This document shows positions 1 through 7,593 of a stretch of DNA of 64,000 bases, piece after piece. Below the pieces are notes generated by a model that was given only the letters and a program-made list of their open reading frames with translations, had not been told where the DNA came from and did not search any database. Location of the stretch: positions 124,001 to 188,000 of the forward strand of contig NZ_JAQQLF010000005.1 of NCBI RefSeq assembly GCF_028548455.1. The letters are read 5' to 3'. Both the position numbers and the translations under genes were made by a program. Origin of the DNA: Vogesella aquatica. GTDB lineage: Bacteria; Pseudomonadota; Gammaproteobacteria; Burkholderiales; Chromobacteriaceae. Position 1 is the stretch's first letter; each line of letters begins with the position of its first letter.

Positions 1-136
1 AGGGCACCATCGGCGTGGCCACTTCGTAACGCTCCAGCGCGGCGATGTTCGGCTCGCGGGTTTCCAGCAGGGTAAACGGCTCGGCCAGCGCAGGCAGCGC
101 CGCACCCAGCAGCAGGGGCAAAAGCAGACGTTTCAT
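1..136 (-). CDS. secreted protein, N-terminal fragment (runs off window)
   Basis: Only the first 45 codons are present; the gene continues beyond the left edge. The protein starts MKRLLLPLLLGAALPALAEP, a clear Sec signal peptide with a probable cleavage after ALA. The mature part (PFTLLETREPNIAALERYEV) is not enough to name a family. The upstream region has two TGTCAC-type direct repeats at 11-bp spacing (186-203) and a TTATAA just after them, so the gene is probably phosphate-starvation regulated and might encode a phosphate-scavenging or phosphatase protein. That role is inferred from the regulatory site only. Confidence 0.6.
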   Translation of the reverse strand, partial: MKRLLLPLLLGAALPALAEPFTLLETREPNIAALERYEVATPMVP

Positions 137-185
137 GGTGCATTCCATCCGGCGTGAGTGTGATGCGGCCAACTTATAACAACCA

Positions 186-203
186 GGTGACAAAACCGTG
201 ACA
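186..203 (-). promoter_or_regulatory. Pho box (PhoB site) upstream of the secreted protein gene
   Basis: Read on the minus strand there are two 7-bp direct repeats, TGTCACG and TGTCACC, separated by 4 bp (gttt). This is the 11-bp period of a PhoB box. A TTATAA follows 6 bp later and can serve as the -10 element of a PhoB-dependent promoter. The site is about 50 bp upstream of the ATG at 136. Confidence 0.6.
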
Positions 204-213
204 GCAAGACGGC

Positions 214-249
214 GCAAAAAAACACCGCGCTTCTGGCGAAGGCGCGGTG
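214..249 (-). terminator. rho-independent terminator of glyA
   Basis: On the minus strand, CACCGCGC pairs with GCGCGGTG across a loop of about 11 nt and is followed by a run of seven T. It lies just beyond the glyA stop codon. Confidence 0.85.
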
Positions 250-287
250 CTGTACACACAACAGCCACCCGCAGGCGGCCGCGATGA

Positions 288-1532
288 TTACTTGGCGTAT
301 ACCGGGAAGCGGCGAGCCAGCGCGGTAGCCTGCTCGGCTACGCGGGCCAGTACGGCGTCGTCGTTCGGGTTATCCAGTACGTCGGCTACCAGGTTGGCCA
401 CGATGCGGGCTTCTTCTTCCTTGAAGCCGCGGGTGGTGATGGCCGGGGAGCCGATACGGATGCCGGAGGTCACGAACGGGCTTTCCGGGTCATTCGGGAT
501 GGCGTTCTTGTTCACGGTAATGTGCGCTTTGCTCAGGGCAGCATCGGCAGCCTTGCCGGTCAGGCCTTTCGGGCGCAGGTCCACCAGGAACACGTGGCTC
601 TCGGTACGGCCGGAGATGATGCGCACGCCGCGGGCAGCCAGGGTTTCAGCCATGGCGGCAGCGTTTTTCAGTACCTGCTCCTGGTAGGTCTTGAATTCCG
701 GTTGCAGCGCCTCTTTGAAAGCCACGGCTTTACCGGCGATAACGTGCATCAGCGGGCCGCCTTGCAGGGTCGGGAATACGTTGCTGTTCAGCGACTTCTC
801 GAACTCGGCCTTGGCCAGGATGATGCCACCACGCGGGCCGCGCAGGGTCTTGTGGGTGGTGGAGGTCACGAAGTGGGCGTGCGGTACCGGGTTCGGGTAC
901 ACACCGGCTGCTACCAGGCCAGCGTAGTGGGCCATGTCGACCATGAAGTAGGCGCCTACTTTGTCGGCGATTTCGCGCATGCGGGCCCAGTCAAAACGCA
1001 GGGCGTAAGCGGAAGCACCGCCGATGATCAGCTTCGGCTTGGTTTCCAGCGCCACGCGCTCCATGTCGTCGTAGTCGATCTCTTCGTTTTCGTTCAGACC
1101 GTAAGCCACGATGTTGAACATCTTGCCGGACAGGTTGGCCGGGGAACCATGGGTCAGGTGACCGCCGTGGCCCAGGTTCATGCCCATGATGGTGTCACCC
1201 GGCTTCAGGATGGAGAAGTACACCGCCTGGTTGGCTTGCGAACCGGAGTGCGGCTGCACGTTGGCGTACTCGGCGCCGAACAGCTGCTTTACGCGGTCGA
1301 TGGCCAGCTGCTCTACCACGTCCACATGCTCGCAACCACCGTAGAAACGCTTGCCCGGGTAGCCTTCGGCGTACTTGTTGGTCAGCTGGGAGCCCTGGGC
1401 TTCCATGACGGCCGGGCTGGTGTAGTTTTCCGAGGCGATCAGCTCGATGTGATCTTCCTGGCGCACAACTTCTTCGCTCATGGCGGCAGCGAGTTCCGGG
1501 TCGTACTGGGCAATCTTGATATCTGCAAACAT
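288..1532 (-). CDS. glyA: serine hydroxymethyltransferase
   Basis: PLP enzyme that interconverts serine and glycine while loading tetrahydrofolate with a one-carbon unit; cytosolic tetramer. The 414-aa product has the full family length. It shows the N-terminal [13 protein letters not shown] block, the [15 protein letters not shown] segment, the [11 protein letters not shown] stretch with the PLP-contacting Asp-His pair, and the [13 protein letters not shown] motif carrying the Schiff-base lysine near residue 230. ATG 1532 (MFADIKI) is preferred because family members begin there. ATG 1547 and TTG 1550 are in-frame alternatives without a better ribosome site. It is single and monocistronic, with its own terminator. 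Confidence 0.97.
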   Translation of the reverse strand: MFADIKIAQYDPELAAAMSEEVVRQEDHIELIASENYTSPAVMEAQGSQLTNKYAEGYPGKRFYGGCEHVDVVEQLAIDRVKQLFGAEYANVQPHSGSQANQAVYFSILKPGDTIMGMNLGHGGHLTHGSPANLSGKMFNIVAYGLNENEEIDYDDMERVALETKPKLIIGGASAYALRFDWARMREIADKVGAYFMVDMAHYAGLVAAGVYPNPVPHAHFVTSTTHKTLRGPRGGIILAKAEFEKSLNSNVFPTLQGGPLMHVIAGKAVAFKEALQPEFKTYQEQVLKNAAAMAETLAARGVRIISGRTESHVFLVDLRPKGLTGKAADAALSKAHITVNKNAIPNDPESPFVTSGIRIGSPAITTRGFKEEEARIVANLVADVLDNPNDDAVLARVAEQATALARRFPVYAK

Positions 1533-1606
1533 CGTCGACAATTCCATCAAAGGGTTATGGATGAAAAAATTCTAGCGCATTACGGCCACCGGCCGAAATG
1601 AACAAA

Positions 1607-1646
1607 TGGCGAAGAAACAATGAATTGCATTCATGTTCCTTCGCCA
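1607..1646 (-). terminator. long hairpin after the 368-aa gene
   Basis: A nearly perfect inverted repeat (arms of 18-19 nt, one mismatch and one bulge, 3-nt loop TGC) lies between the stop of the upstream minus-strand gene and glyA. There is no strong T-run, so it may be a weak terminator or an RNA-stability element. Confidence 0.45.
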
Positions 1647-1656
1647 CGCTGTTGTC

Positions 1657-2763
1657 TTACTGCAGGGTCTGGCTTACCGGCCAGTCGTCTGCGGTGAAAA
1701 ACAGCGGGATGCCATCGCGGCTTTCCGGCTGCACATCCGGCACCAGCCGCACATCGCTTACCTGGCACTCGGCCATCAAGATGCGGAAACTGGTTTCGAT
1801 CTGGCCGACTACATCCTGTGCTGCCAGCGGCCACACAAAACCACCCCAGTCTTTTTCGTTACCCGCGGCCGACACGGTAAAGTGCAGCTCGCCATTATCG
1901 TGGGCGGACACTACCGCCACCGGCTCCTGCCCCTGGTCGCGCAACAGGCGGATCTGGCTGCTGGCAAACACCTGCAGCGCCACCTCCAGCCGGGCATGGT
2001 TGGCCGCAGCAATAGCCTGCATCAGCGGCATGGGCGGGCGCGGAATCGGGAACAGCGTCACGCCGTCGGTTTTGAGCTGGTCGCCCAGAAACTTCATCAG
2101 CGGCACGCCCCAGGCACCCACACTGCCACCCAGCTTCACCGGCGCAGGCGCGCCCTCTTCCTGGATGGCCACGCCCAGCAGATAGCGCAGGAACACGCCC
2201 TCGTCCTTGGCGGTGATGGCTGCTGCCGGCAGCTCCAGCGGCAGGCCGCGGGCCGCGTCGGCCAGTTGGCGGGTATAGCGGTAAATCTGTGCCGATGAAA
2301 TGTCGACAATGGAATCCGGGTGCAGCAGCTTGCCAGACAGGAACACTTCTGCGCCCTGGGCAAACAGGCCGTGCTGGCGGAACAAACCATTCAGGCCGTC
2401 CACATCGGCAATGCGCTCTGGCAGCGTCACCTTGTTCTTGCTGCCCACCACCAGCACTACCGGCACAGCAAATACCACCGCGTGGCGGCCAGCATCCGGG
2501 CACTCGGCGGCATCGCGCAGGGCATCCCACAGGATCTGGTAGGTTTGCTGCGACGTGACCATCGCCAGCGCTACCGACAGCGACAACAGCTCTTCACGTT
2601 CCAGCATTTCCGACAAGGCGGCTCGCAACGAGTCCTGCCACATGGCACGGTCGTCTTCGCTACGTGCCGTCGCAATGGACTGCGCGTAGTGGATCAACAT
2701 ATTGGAAGGGGAAGATTCGGGGTACTGGCGTGGATCGGGCAAAACGGGGCTTAAATCGCTCAT
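1657..2763 (-). CDS. conserved hypothetical protein, 368 aa
   Basis: I do not recognise a named family. The product has no signal peptide or membrane segment and looks cytosolic. The N-terminal third is helical and acidic (NMLIHYAQSIATARSEDD, EMLEREELLSLSVALAM). A hydrophobic patch AVVFAVPVVLVVG lies near residue 100, and a proline-rich stretch FPIPRPPMPLM near residue 245. Codon use is typical of the neighbours, which indicates a real, expressed gene. ATG 2763 is chosen; an in-frame TTG lies three codons upstream. It could be a regulator or structural protein specific to the Neisseriales; no function is claimed. Confidence 0.75.
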   Translation of the reverse strand: MSDLSPVLPDPRQYPESSPSNMLIHYAQSIATARSEDDRAMWQDSLRAALSEMLEREELLSLSVALAMVTSQQTYQILWDALRDAAECPDAGRHAVVFAVPVVLVVGSKNKVTLPERIADVDGLNGLFRQHGLFAQGAEVFLSGKLLHPDSIVDISSAQIYRYTRQLADAARGLPLELPAAAITAKDEGVFLRYLLGVAIQEEGAPAPVKLGGSVGAWGVPLMKFLGDQLKTDGVTLFPIPRPPMPLMQAIAAANHARLEVALQVFASSQIRLLRDQGQEPVAVVSAHDNGELHFTVSAAGNEKDWGGFVWPLAAQDVVGQIETSFRILMAECQVSDVRLVPDVQPESRDGIPLFFTADDWPVSQTLQ

Positions 2764-3016
2764 TGCTGACAACCGGTGGGATGGGCAAAACCGTATTTTC
2801 GCACAGCCGGGCAGCGAGGGCGAGCCTGTAACCGGTGCAAAGTGCAGATTAGCGCGGGGGCATGGCAGACCCGCCGGGCCAAATCAGGCTCACCCTGCCG
2901 CCGCTTGCCACTACACAGCAACAACAAGCAAGCGCTCGATTTTCACCTTCGAACATTCAATGTATCCTATGCGCGACGAAATGTTATATTTTTTGCGCTT
3001 TTGTAAATTGTATACA
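2764..3016. other. non-coding gap, first part
   Basis: This is the start of the 787-bp gap between the 368-aa gene and sbcB. No convincing ORF is visible. Its right half becomes AT-rich and must contain the minus-strand promoter of the 368-aa gene. A TGTATACA palindrome at about 3010-3017 abuts the -35 box of the small RNA promoter and could be an operator. The rest of the gap holds the two RNA candidates described separately, with a featureless stretch at about 3147-3380. Confidence 0.5.
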
Positions 3017-3045
3017 TTGACACCCTGCGGTGTGATCCGGATAAT
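3017..3045 (+). promoter_or_regulatory. strong sigma-70 promoter of the small RNA
   Basis: Perfect TTGACA at 3017-3022, exactly 17 bp of spacer, then GATAAT at 3040-3045. No open reading frame follows; a terminator begins about 70 nt after the predicted start site near 3052. Confidence 0.75.
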
Positions 3046-3051
3046 CCGTTC

Positions 3052-3143
3052 TCGTTGAGATGCAGCAATTGCTTCTTGATAGTTTCTCCTCTATTTCTCC
3101 TTTGTAGACTTGGCGCGGGCATCAAACCCCGCGCATTTTTTTT
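3052..3143 (+). ncRNA. candidate trans-acting small RNA with two anti-Shine-Dalgarno motifs
   Basis: A predicted transcript of about 92 nt runs from a near-consensus promoter to an intrinsic terminator (GCGCGGG/CCCGCGC stem at 3113-3134, then A and eight T). A small 5' hairpin TCTC-GTT-GAGA sits at 3050-3060. The middle is pyrimidine-rich and contains TTTCTCCT twice (3083-3090 and 3094-3101), complementary to the ribosome-binding sequence AGGAGAAA. Known family context: the neisserial sibling sRNAs (NmsR/RcoF type) and alphaproteobacterial alpha-r sRNAs present CUCCU loops that base-pair with mRNA ribosome sites with Hfq help. Membership here is inferred from architecture, not homology. Confidence 0.65.
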
Positions 3144-3380
3144 GCCTGCCGTTCGCGCACTGGCAAATCAGCCACTTAGCCCTACCCCGCACCAACACCC
3201 CCTGCGCCAGTACCATCACCACCTGCCATTACCACCTGCCGGCACCCTGCCAGCCATCTGCAGCCGTCTGCATGAACCATACCCCGAACAAGCTCCGATA
3301 AAACGGCACCCGCTTTTTCTCGCTACGCCAAAAGCATGTTCACATCAACGGGCAACACGATTCGATTTTGTTGTAAAACG

Positions 3381-3518
3381 AAAAAAGCCGAGCTTGCAAA
3401 CGCAAACCCGGCCCAAGGAGTACAACATCAGGGGGCGTGAACACCGTGGTGCCACGGTGGCTTTGAAACCCTAAACACGCCCAAGTTCCACACCGCTTGG
3501 CCACCGGGGCGCACGGTG
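3381..3518 (-). ncRNA. candidate structured RNA antisense to the sbcB leader
   Basis: Read on the minus strand, the segment folds into consecutive stems: CCACCG/CGGTGG, then an outer GGGCGTG/CACGCCC stem enclosing CACCGTGG/CCACGGTG, and finally an 11-bp terminator hairpin followed by TTTTTT (3381-3415). No gene on this strand ends nearby; the next minus-strand gene starts 600 bp further on. A weak promoter (TTGGGT, 17 bp, CATAAA) lies in the first codons of sbcB. It may be an sRNA, or an antisense leader limiting sbcB. 6S-like or plus-strand folding cannot be excluded. Confidence 0.4.
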
Positions 3519-3550
3519 GGACAATCGCTTTTTATGCCGCGCCGCCCGCC

Positions 3551-4975
3551 ATGACCCAAACTACTTTTTTCTGGCACGATTACGAGACTTTCGGCGCCGT
3601 GCCACGCAGCGACCGCCCGGCACAATTTGCCGGCATTCGTACCGATGGCGAGCTGAACGAAATCGGCGAACCGGTCATGCTGTACTGCAAACCGGCACCG
3701 GACTTTCTGCCCTCGCCGGAAGCCTGCCTGCTTACCGGCATTACGCCACAACGCTGCGCCGAGCTGGGCGTACCCGAGCACCAGTTTGCCGCCGCCATCG
3801 AGCGCGAGCTGGGCCAGCCCGGCACCATTGGCGTCGGCTACAACTCGATTCGCTTTGACGACGAAGTGACGCGCTACCTGCTGTGGCGCAACCTGAAAGA
3901 CCCGTACGCGCGCGAATGGCAGCACGGCTGCAGCCGCTGGGACCTGCTGGACGTGGTACGCACGACTTACGCGCTGCGGCCGGAAGGCATCCACTGGCCG
4001 CGCCACGACACCGGCCTGCCCAGCTTCAAGCTGGAGCACCTCACAGCGGCCAACGGTCTGGCGCACGAGGCGGCACACGACGCCCTGTCCGACGTGCGCG
4101 CCACCATCGCGCTGGCGCGGCTGATCCGCCAGCGCCAGCCCAAGCTGTTCGACTTTTGCCTGGACCTGCGCAAAAAAGACGCGGTGCGCCACCAGCTCAG
4201 CCAGCACGCCCCACAGCCGCTGGTACACGTGTCCGGCATGTTTGGCAGCGAGCGCGGCAATGTGGCGATTGTGTGGCCGATTGCCGACCACCCGAGCAAC
4301 AAGAACGAAGTACTGGTGTGGGACCTGGCGCACGACCCGCGCCAGCTGGCCGGGCTGTCGCCAGAAGACATCCGCCTGCGCCTGTTTACCCGCAGTACCG
4401 ATTTGCCGGCAGGCGTCAGCCGCCTGCCGCTCAAGAGCATCCACATCAACAAATCACCCTTTGTCTGCAACAAGCTGGCGGTACTCAGCGACGCACGCGC
4501 CGCCGAGCTGGGCATAGACAAGACATTGGCGCTGCAAAACGCCGCCCACGCCGCCACCCTGCCCGACCTGACACCGGTATGGAAAGCCGTATTCCGCCGC
4601 GAAGCCGGCGAGGTGCCCGATGTCGACGAAAACCTGTACGGTGGCTTTGTCAGCTACAACGACCGCCGCATCCTGAACCGTCTGCAACAATTGTCGGCGC
4701 CCGAGTTGGCCGCAGAACGCCCCGCGTTCGAAGACAGCCAGCTGACGCGCCTGCTATGGCGCTACCGTGCACGCAACTTCCCGCACAGCCTGAGCCCGGA
4801 GGAGGCGCAGCACTGGCAGCAATGGTGCAGGCAAAAGCTGGATAGCGGCCAACCTGGCGGGCGCAGCCATGCCAGCTTCCAGCAAGAGCTGGCCGCCCTG
4901 GCCGCCACCGCCACGCCAGCCCAGCAAGCCATCCTGCAAGCCCTGCAAGACTGGGCAAGCCAGCTGCCGCAATAA
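3551..4975 (+). CDS. sbcB: exodeoxyribonuclease I
   Basis: Processive 3'-to-5' single-strand DNA exonuclease that acts in recombination and mismatch repair and interacts with SSB. The product is 474 aa, matching the E. coli enzyme. The DEDDh exonuclease core is visible: HDYETFG at residues 9-15 gives the first two acidic residues, GYNSIRFDDEV carries motif II, and AHDALSDVRATIAL near residue 176 is the H...D motif III. The SH3-like and C-terminal helical parts follow (DENLYGGF, RYRARNFP). Start ATG 3551 (MTQTTFFWHDYETFG) is chosen because family homology begins there. The gene stands alone between RNA-rich DNA and a tauE-type gene. Confidence 0.96.
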   Translation: MTQTTFFWHDYETFGAVPRSDRPAQFAGIRTDGELNEIGEPVMLYCKPAPDFLPSPEACLLTGITPQRCAELGVPEHQFAAAIERELGQPGTIGVGYNSIRFDDEVTRYLLWRNLKDPYAREWQHGCSRWDLLDVVRTTYALRPEGIHWPRHDTGLPSFKLEHLTAANGLAHEAAHDALSDVRATIALARLIRQRQPKLFDFCLDLRKKDAVRHQLSQHAPQPLVHVSGMFGSERGNVAIVWPIADHPSNKNEVLVWDLAHDPRQLAGLSPEDIRLRLFTRSTDLPAGVSRLPLKSIHINKSPFVCNKLAVLSDARAAELGIDKTLALQNAAHAATLPDLTPVWKAVFRREAGEVPDVDENLYGGFVSYNDRRILNRLQQLSAPELAAERPAFEDSQLTRLLWRYRARNFPHSLSPEEAQHWQQWCRQKLDSGQPGGRSHASFQQELAALAATATPAQQAILQALQDWASQLPQ

Positions 4976-4981
4976 CCCCCC

Positions 4982-5023
4982 GCCGCCAGCTAGCCATGAG
5001 GTCGTTGGCGGCAGCCTTCTTTA
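4982..5023 (+). terminator. hairpin after sbcB
   Basis: GCCGCCA (4982-4988) pairs with TGGCGGC (5006-5012) and is followed by a T-rich stretch (cttcttt). It is a plausible, weak intrinsic terminator. Confidence 0.5.
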
Positions 5024-5119
5024 TTCATTTTCTGAATAACTAACCATGAAATTCGTCTAAAGGCGCATAAGACCATCGGTTAGCATGGCCCCTTATCTGT
5101 CAATACCGAAGGGTGCCCC

Positions 5120-5890
5120 ATGGACTTGGGCTATGTGATTGCAGGCTTGGTTGTCGGCTTTATCGTTGGCCTGACCGGCGTGGGTGGCGGCTCGCTGATG
5201 ACCCCCATCCTGCTGTGGTTCGGTATCAATCCGGCCACAGCCGTGGGTACCGACCTGCTCTACGCCTGTATTACCAAGATGGGTGGCGTATGGGTACACC
5301 ACAAGCAAAAGCACATCGATTGGCACATCACCCGCCTGTTGGCGCTGGGCAGCGTGCCCGCCGCACTACTGACCGTGGCCGTGCTGCACTTCCTGCAGCT
5401 GGAAACCGCGCACGTTAACAAAGTCATCAAGGTCACGCTGGGCTTTGCCCTGATGCTGACCGCCGTTGCCATCCTGTTCAAACCCTTCATCCTGAAACAG
5501 CTGGCGCGCATCAGCCCGCCGCGCCCGGAAGGCTACGTACCAGTGAAGGCCACCATCGCCACCGGCGTGGTACTGGGCGTCATCGTGACGCTCAGCTCGA
5601 TCGGTGCCGGCGCACTGGGCACGCTGGCCATTTTTGCCCTGTACCCGCTACTGCCTACCGCCCGCCTGGTGGGTACCGAAATCGCCCACGCGGTACCGCT
5701 TACCCTGGTAGCCGGCCTGGGGCACGCCAGCATGGGCAATATGGACTATGGCTTGCTGGGCCAGCTGCTGGTGGGTTCGCTGCCGGGCATCTGGATGGGC
5801 AGCCACATGACCCGCCGTGTGGCCGAACAATGGCTACGCCCCGCGCTGGCCATCATGATGGTATTGATCGGCGCCAAACTGGTGATGTAA
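5120..5890 (+). CDS. TauE/SafE family membrane permease
   Basis: Inner-membrane protein of 256 aa with about seven or eight hydrophobic helices. The first repeat holds the family signature VGLTGVGGGSLMTPILL (residues 17-33) and GTDLLYACITKMGGVWVHH. The second repeat restates it as LSSIGAGALGTLAIFALYP and GTEIAHAVPLTLVAGLGH. Members export sulfite, sulfoacetate or related organosulfur anions; the actual substrate cannot be read from the sequence, and no sulfur-metabolism gene is adjacent. It ends in its own terminator before miaA. Confidence 0.85.
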   Translation: MDLGYVIAGLVVGFIVGLTGVGGGSLMTPILLWFGINPATAVGTDLLYACITKMGGVWVHHKQKHIDWHITRLLALGSVPAALLTVAVLHFLQLETAHVNKVIKVTLGFALMLTAVAILFKPFILKQLARISPPRPEGYVPVKATIATGVVLGVIVTLSSIGAGALGTLAIFALYPLLPTARLVGTEIAHAVPLTLVAGLGHASMGNMDYGLLGQLLVGSLPGIWMGSHMTRRVAEQWLRPALAIMMVLIGAKLVM

Positions 5891-5907
5891 TGCCAGAAAC
5901 AGACAGC

Positions 5908-5935
5908 AAAAAGCCGCCCCGGGCGGCTTTTTCTT
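5908..5935 (+). terminator. rho-independent terminator after the TauE/SafE gene
   Basis: AAAGCCGCC pairs with GGCGGCTTT across a 3-nt loop, followed by a T-rich tail. Confidence 0.9.
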
Positions 5936-5986
5936 TTGGCGCCTTGTGCGACAATAGCGCCCTTCCATTTTGCTCCTGGCTACCCG

Positions 5987-6931
5987 ATGACTTCTCCCCA
6001 CCGCGCCATCCTGCTGATGGGCCCCACCGCTTCCGGCAAAACCGGCCTGGCACTGGCGCTGGCGCAACGCTTCCCGGTAGAAATCATCAGCGTGGATTCC
6101 GCGCTGGTTTACCGCGGCATGGACATTGGCACTGCCAAGCCCACCGCCGCCGAAATGGCCAGCTGCCCGCACCACCTGATAGACATCATCGACCCGACCG
6201 TGTCGTACTCGGCGGCGCAGTTTCACGCTGACGCCAACCGCCTGATAGCCGACATCTGCCGCCGTGGCCGTATCCCGCTACTGGTGGGCGGCACCATGCT
6301 GTACTTCAAGGCGCTGATGGAAGGCCTGTCCGACCTGCCGCAAGCTAACGCCGCCACACGCGCGCAGCTGGAAGCAGACGCCGCCCGCCTGGGCTGGCCG
6401 GCGATGCACCAAAGGTTGGCCGCAGTCGACGCCGAAACCGCAGCGCGGCTGGCCCCCAATGATGCGCAGCGCATCCAGCGCGCGCTGGAGGTCTACCTGC
6501 TCAGCGGCCAACCCATGTCGCAGCTGATGCGCCAGGGGCGCGACGATGCCGCCAGCTTTGCCACGCTGCGCCTGGCGTTGCAGCCCACCGACCGCGCCTG
6601 GCTGCACCAGCGCATTGCCCTGCGCTTCGAACAAATGCTGGCGCAAGGTTTTCTGGATGAAGTAACGCAGCTACGCCAGCAGTACCCATCGCTATCGCTG
6701 GATCTGCCGTCCATGCGCTGCGTCGGCTACCGCCAGGCCTGGGAATACCAGGACGGGCTGTACGATATGGCCGAGCTAAGCTACCGCGGCATTGCCGCCA
6801 CCCGCCAGCTAGCCAAACGCCAGCTTACCTGGCTACGCAGCATGCCGCAGAATACCCCGCTAGACTGCCAGTCTGCCGACTTGCTCACCCCGGTAGCACA
6901 GCAGGTGGAAGCCTGGCTGGCTGCTTGTTAA
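5987..6931 (+). CDS. miaA: tRNA dimethylallyltransferase
   Basis: Transfers a dimethylallyl group to A37 of tRNAs reading UNN codons, the first step of ms2i6A synthesis, which stabilises codon-anticodon pairing. The 314-aa product has a P-loop GPTASGKT at residues 12-19, the [18 protein letters not shown] block with the catalytic Asp, the [14 protein letters not shown] insertion, the RIQRALEVY segment and the C-terminal [12 protein letters not shown] helix that contacts tRNA. ATG 5987 is chosen over an in-frame upstream ATG because family members start just before the P-loop. In many proteobacteria hfq follows miaA; here it does not, and a marR gene does. Confidence 0.96.
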   Translation: MTSPHRAILLMGPTASGKTGLALALAQRFPVEIISVDSALVYRGMDIGTAKPTAAEMASCPHHLIDIIDPTVSYSAAQFHADANRLIADICRRGRIPLLVGGTMLYFKALMEGLSDLPQANAATRAQLEADAARLGWPAMHQRLAAVDAETAARLAPNDAQRIQRALEVYLLSGQPMSQLMRQGRDDAASFATLRLALQPTDRAWLHQRIALRFEQMLAQGFLDEVTQLRQQYPSLSLDLPSMRCVGYRQAWEYQDGLYDMAELSYRGIAATRQLAKRQLTWLRSMPQNTPLDCQSADLLTPVAQQVEAWLAAC

Positions 6932-6933
6932 AA

Positions 6934-6955
6934 TTAGTAACGCACGTTACCATAT
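6934..6955. promoter_or_regulatory. MarR operator-like palindrome before marR
   Basis: GTAAC-gcac-GTTAC inverted repeat at 6937-6950, immediately before the marR start at 6960. A sequence sharing TAGTAACGCA recurs at 7573 before the efflux genes, as expected for an autoregulated MarR regulon. Confidence 0.6.
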
Positions 6956-6959
6956 TGCC

Positions 6960-7472
6960 ATGTCCGAATACCCTACCTGCTGCAATAGCTTCATCCCGTG
7001 CGAACAAGCCGTGGACACCATCTCGCGCAAGATGCCCGGCGCCCCGCGCGAAGAAGTGCTGCTCACCCGGCTGTTCTTTCATATCCAGCCCTACCTTACC
7101 GGCTACTTCAACGAAACGCTGAAGTGCCACGATATGAACGAAACCACGTGGATGGCGCTGATGGTGCTGTACTCGCGGCCAGAGCAGCGCATCAGCCCGT
7201 CCGAGTTATCGGATGCGCTGGCGTTTTCGCGCACCAACGCCACCCGCGTGGTAGACGACCTGTGCCAGCGCGGCATGATGCAGCGGCTGCCTTCGCAGGA
7301 AGACCGCCGCAAGACCGAGCTGATCCTCACCGAAAAAGGCCTGGCCTTTATCGCCATGGTCATGCCGGAACAGCGCCAGCGCATGCGCGAGCTATGGCAG
7401 GATTTCAGCCCCGAAGAGCGCGCCCTGCTGGATGGCATGCTGCGCAAGCTCTTGCGCAAGGTAGGCGGCTGA
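6960..7472 (+). CDS. emrR: MarR-family repressor, EmrR/MprA-like
   Basis: Dimeric winged-helix regulator of 170 aa that likely represses itself and the downstream drug efflux genes until a phenolic or lipophilic ligand binds. It aligns by eye with E. coli MprA along its length: EEVLLTRLFFHIQPYL, MNETTWMALMVLYS, the recognition helix SPSELSDALAFSRTNATRVVDDLCQRGMMQR and the wing DRRKTELILTEKG. The N-terminus carries three cysteines (YPTCCNSFIPCEQ), which might allow redox sensing; that is speculation. A terminator separates it from the outer-membrane-factor gene, so the pump operon probably has its own operator-controlled promoter or is reached by read-through. Confidence 0.88.
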   Translation: MSEYPTCCNSFIPCEQAVDTISRKMPGAPREEVLLTRLFFHIQPYLTGYFNETLKCHDMNETTWMALMVLYSRPEQRISPSELSDALAFSRTNATRVVDDLCQRGMMQRLPSQEDRRKTELILTEKGLAFIAMVMPEQRQRMRELWQDFSPEERALLDGMLRKLLRKVGG

Positions 7473-7533
7473 TACATTCTGTTTCATACAGATTGGAAGC
7501 ATTTGCAATAGTATTGCCTTGATTAAGATAGAG

Positions 7534-7561
7534 CCGGCTCGTGTAAAACGGCCGGTTTTTT
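7534..7561 (+). terminator. terminator or attenuator between emrR and the pump genes
   Basis: CCGGC pairs with GCCGG around a 12-nt loop and is followed by TTTTTT. It lies between the regulator and the pump genes, so it may lower read-through rather than fully end the transcript. Confidence 0.7.
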
Positions 7562-7570
7562 GACGCCCAA

Positions 7571-7592
7571 CTAGTAACGCAGGTGATAATTA
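7571..7592. promoter_or_regulatory. second MarR operator-like site before the pump operon
   Basis: TAGTAACGCA followed by GGTGATAAT closely repeats the site upstream of emrR (TAGTAACGCA, CGTTACCAT). It ends directly before the ATG at 7594. Confidence 0.55.
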
Positions 7593-7593
7593 C

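Noticed and set aside
522-1601. A 359-codon frame opposite glyA
   Set aside because: Shadow of a highly conserved enzyme; no ribosome site and no recognisable protein.
3110-3474. Small plus-strand frames in the gap before sbcB
   Set aside because: Pro/His/Thr-rich translations without ribosome sites; the DNA is better explained by RNA genes and non-coding sequence.
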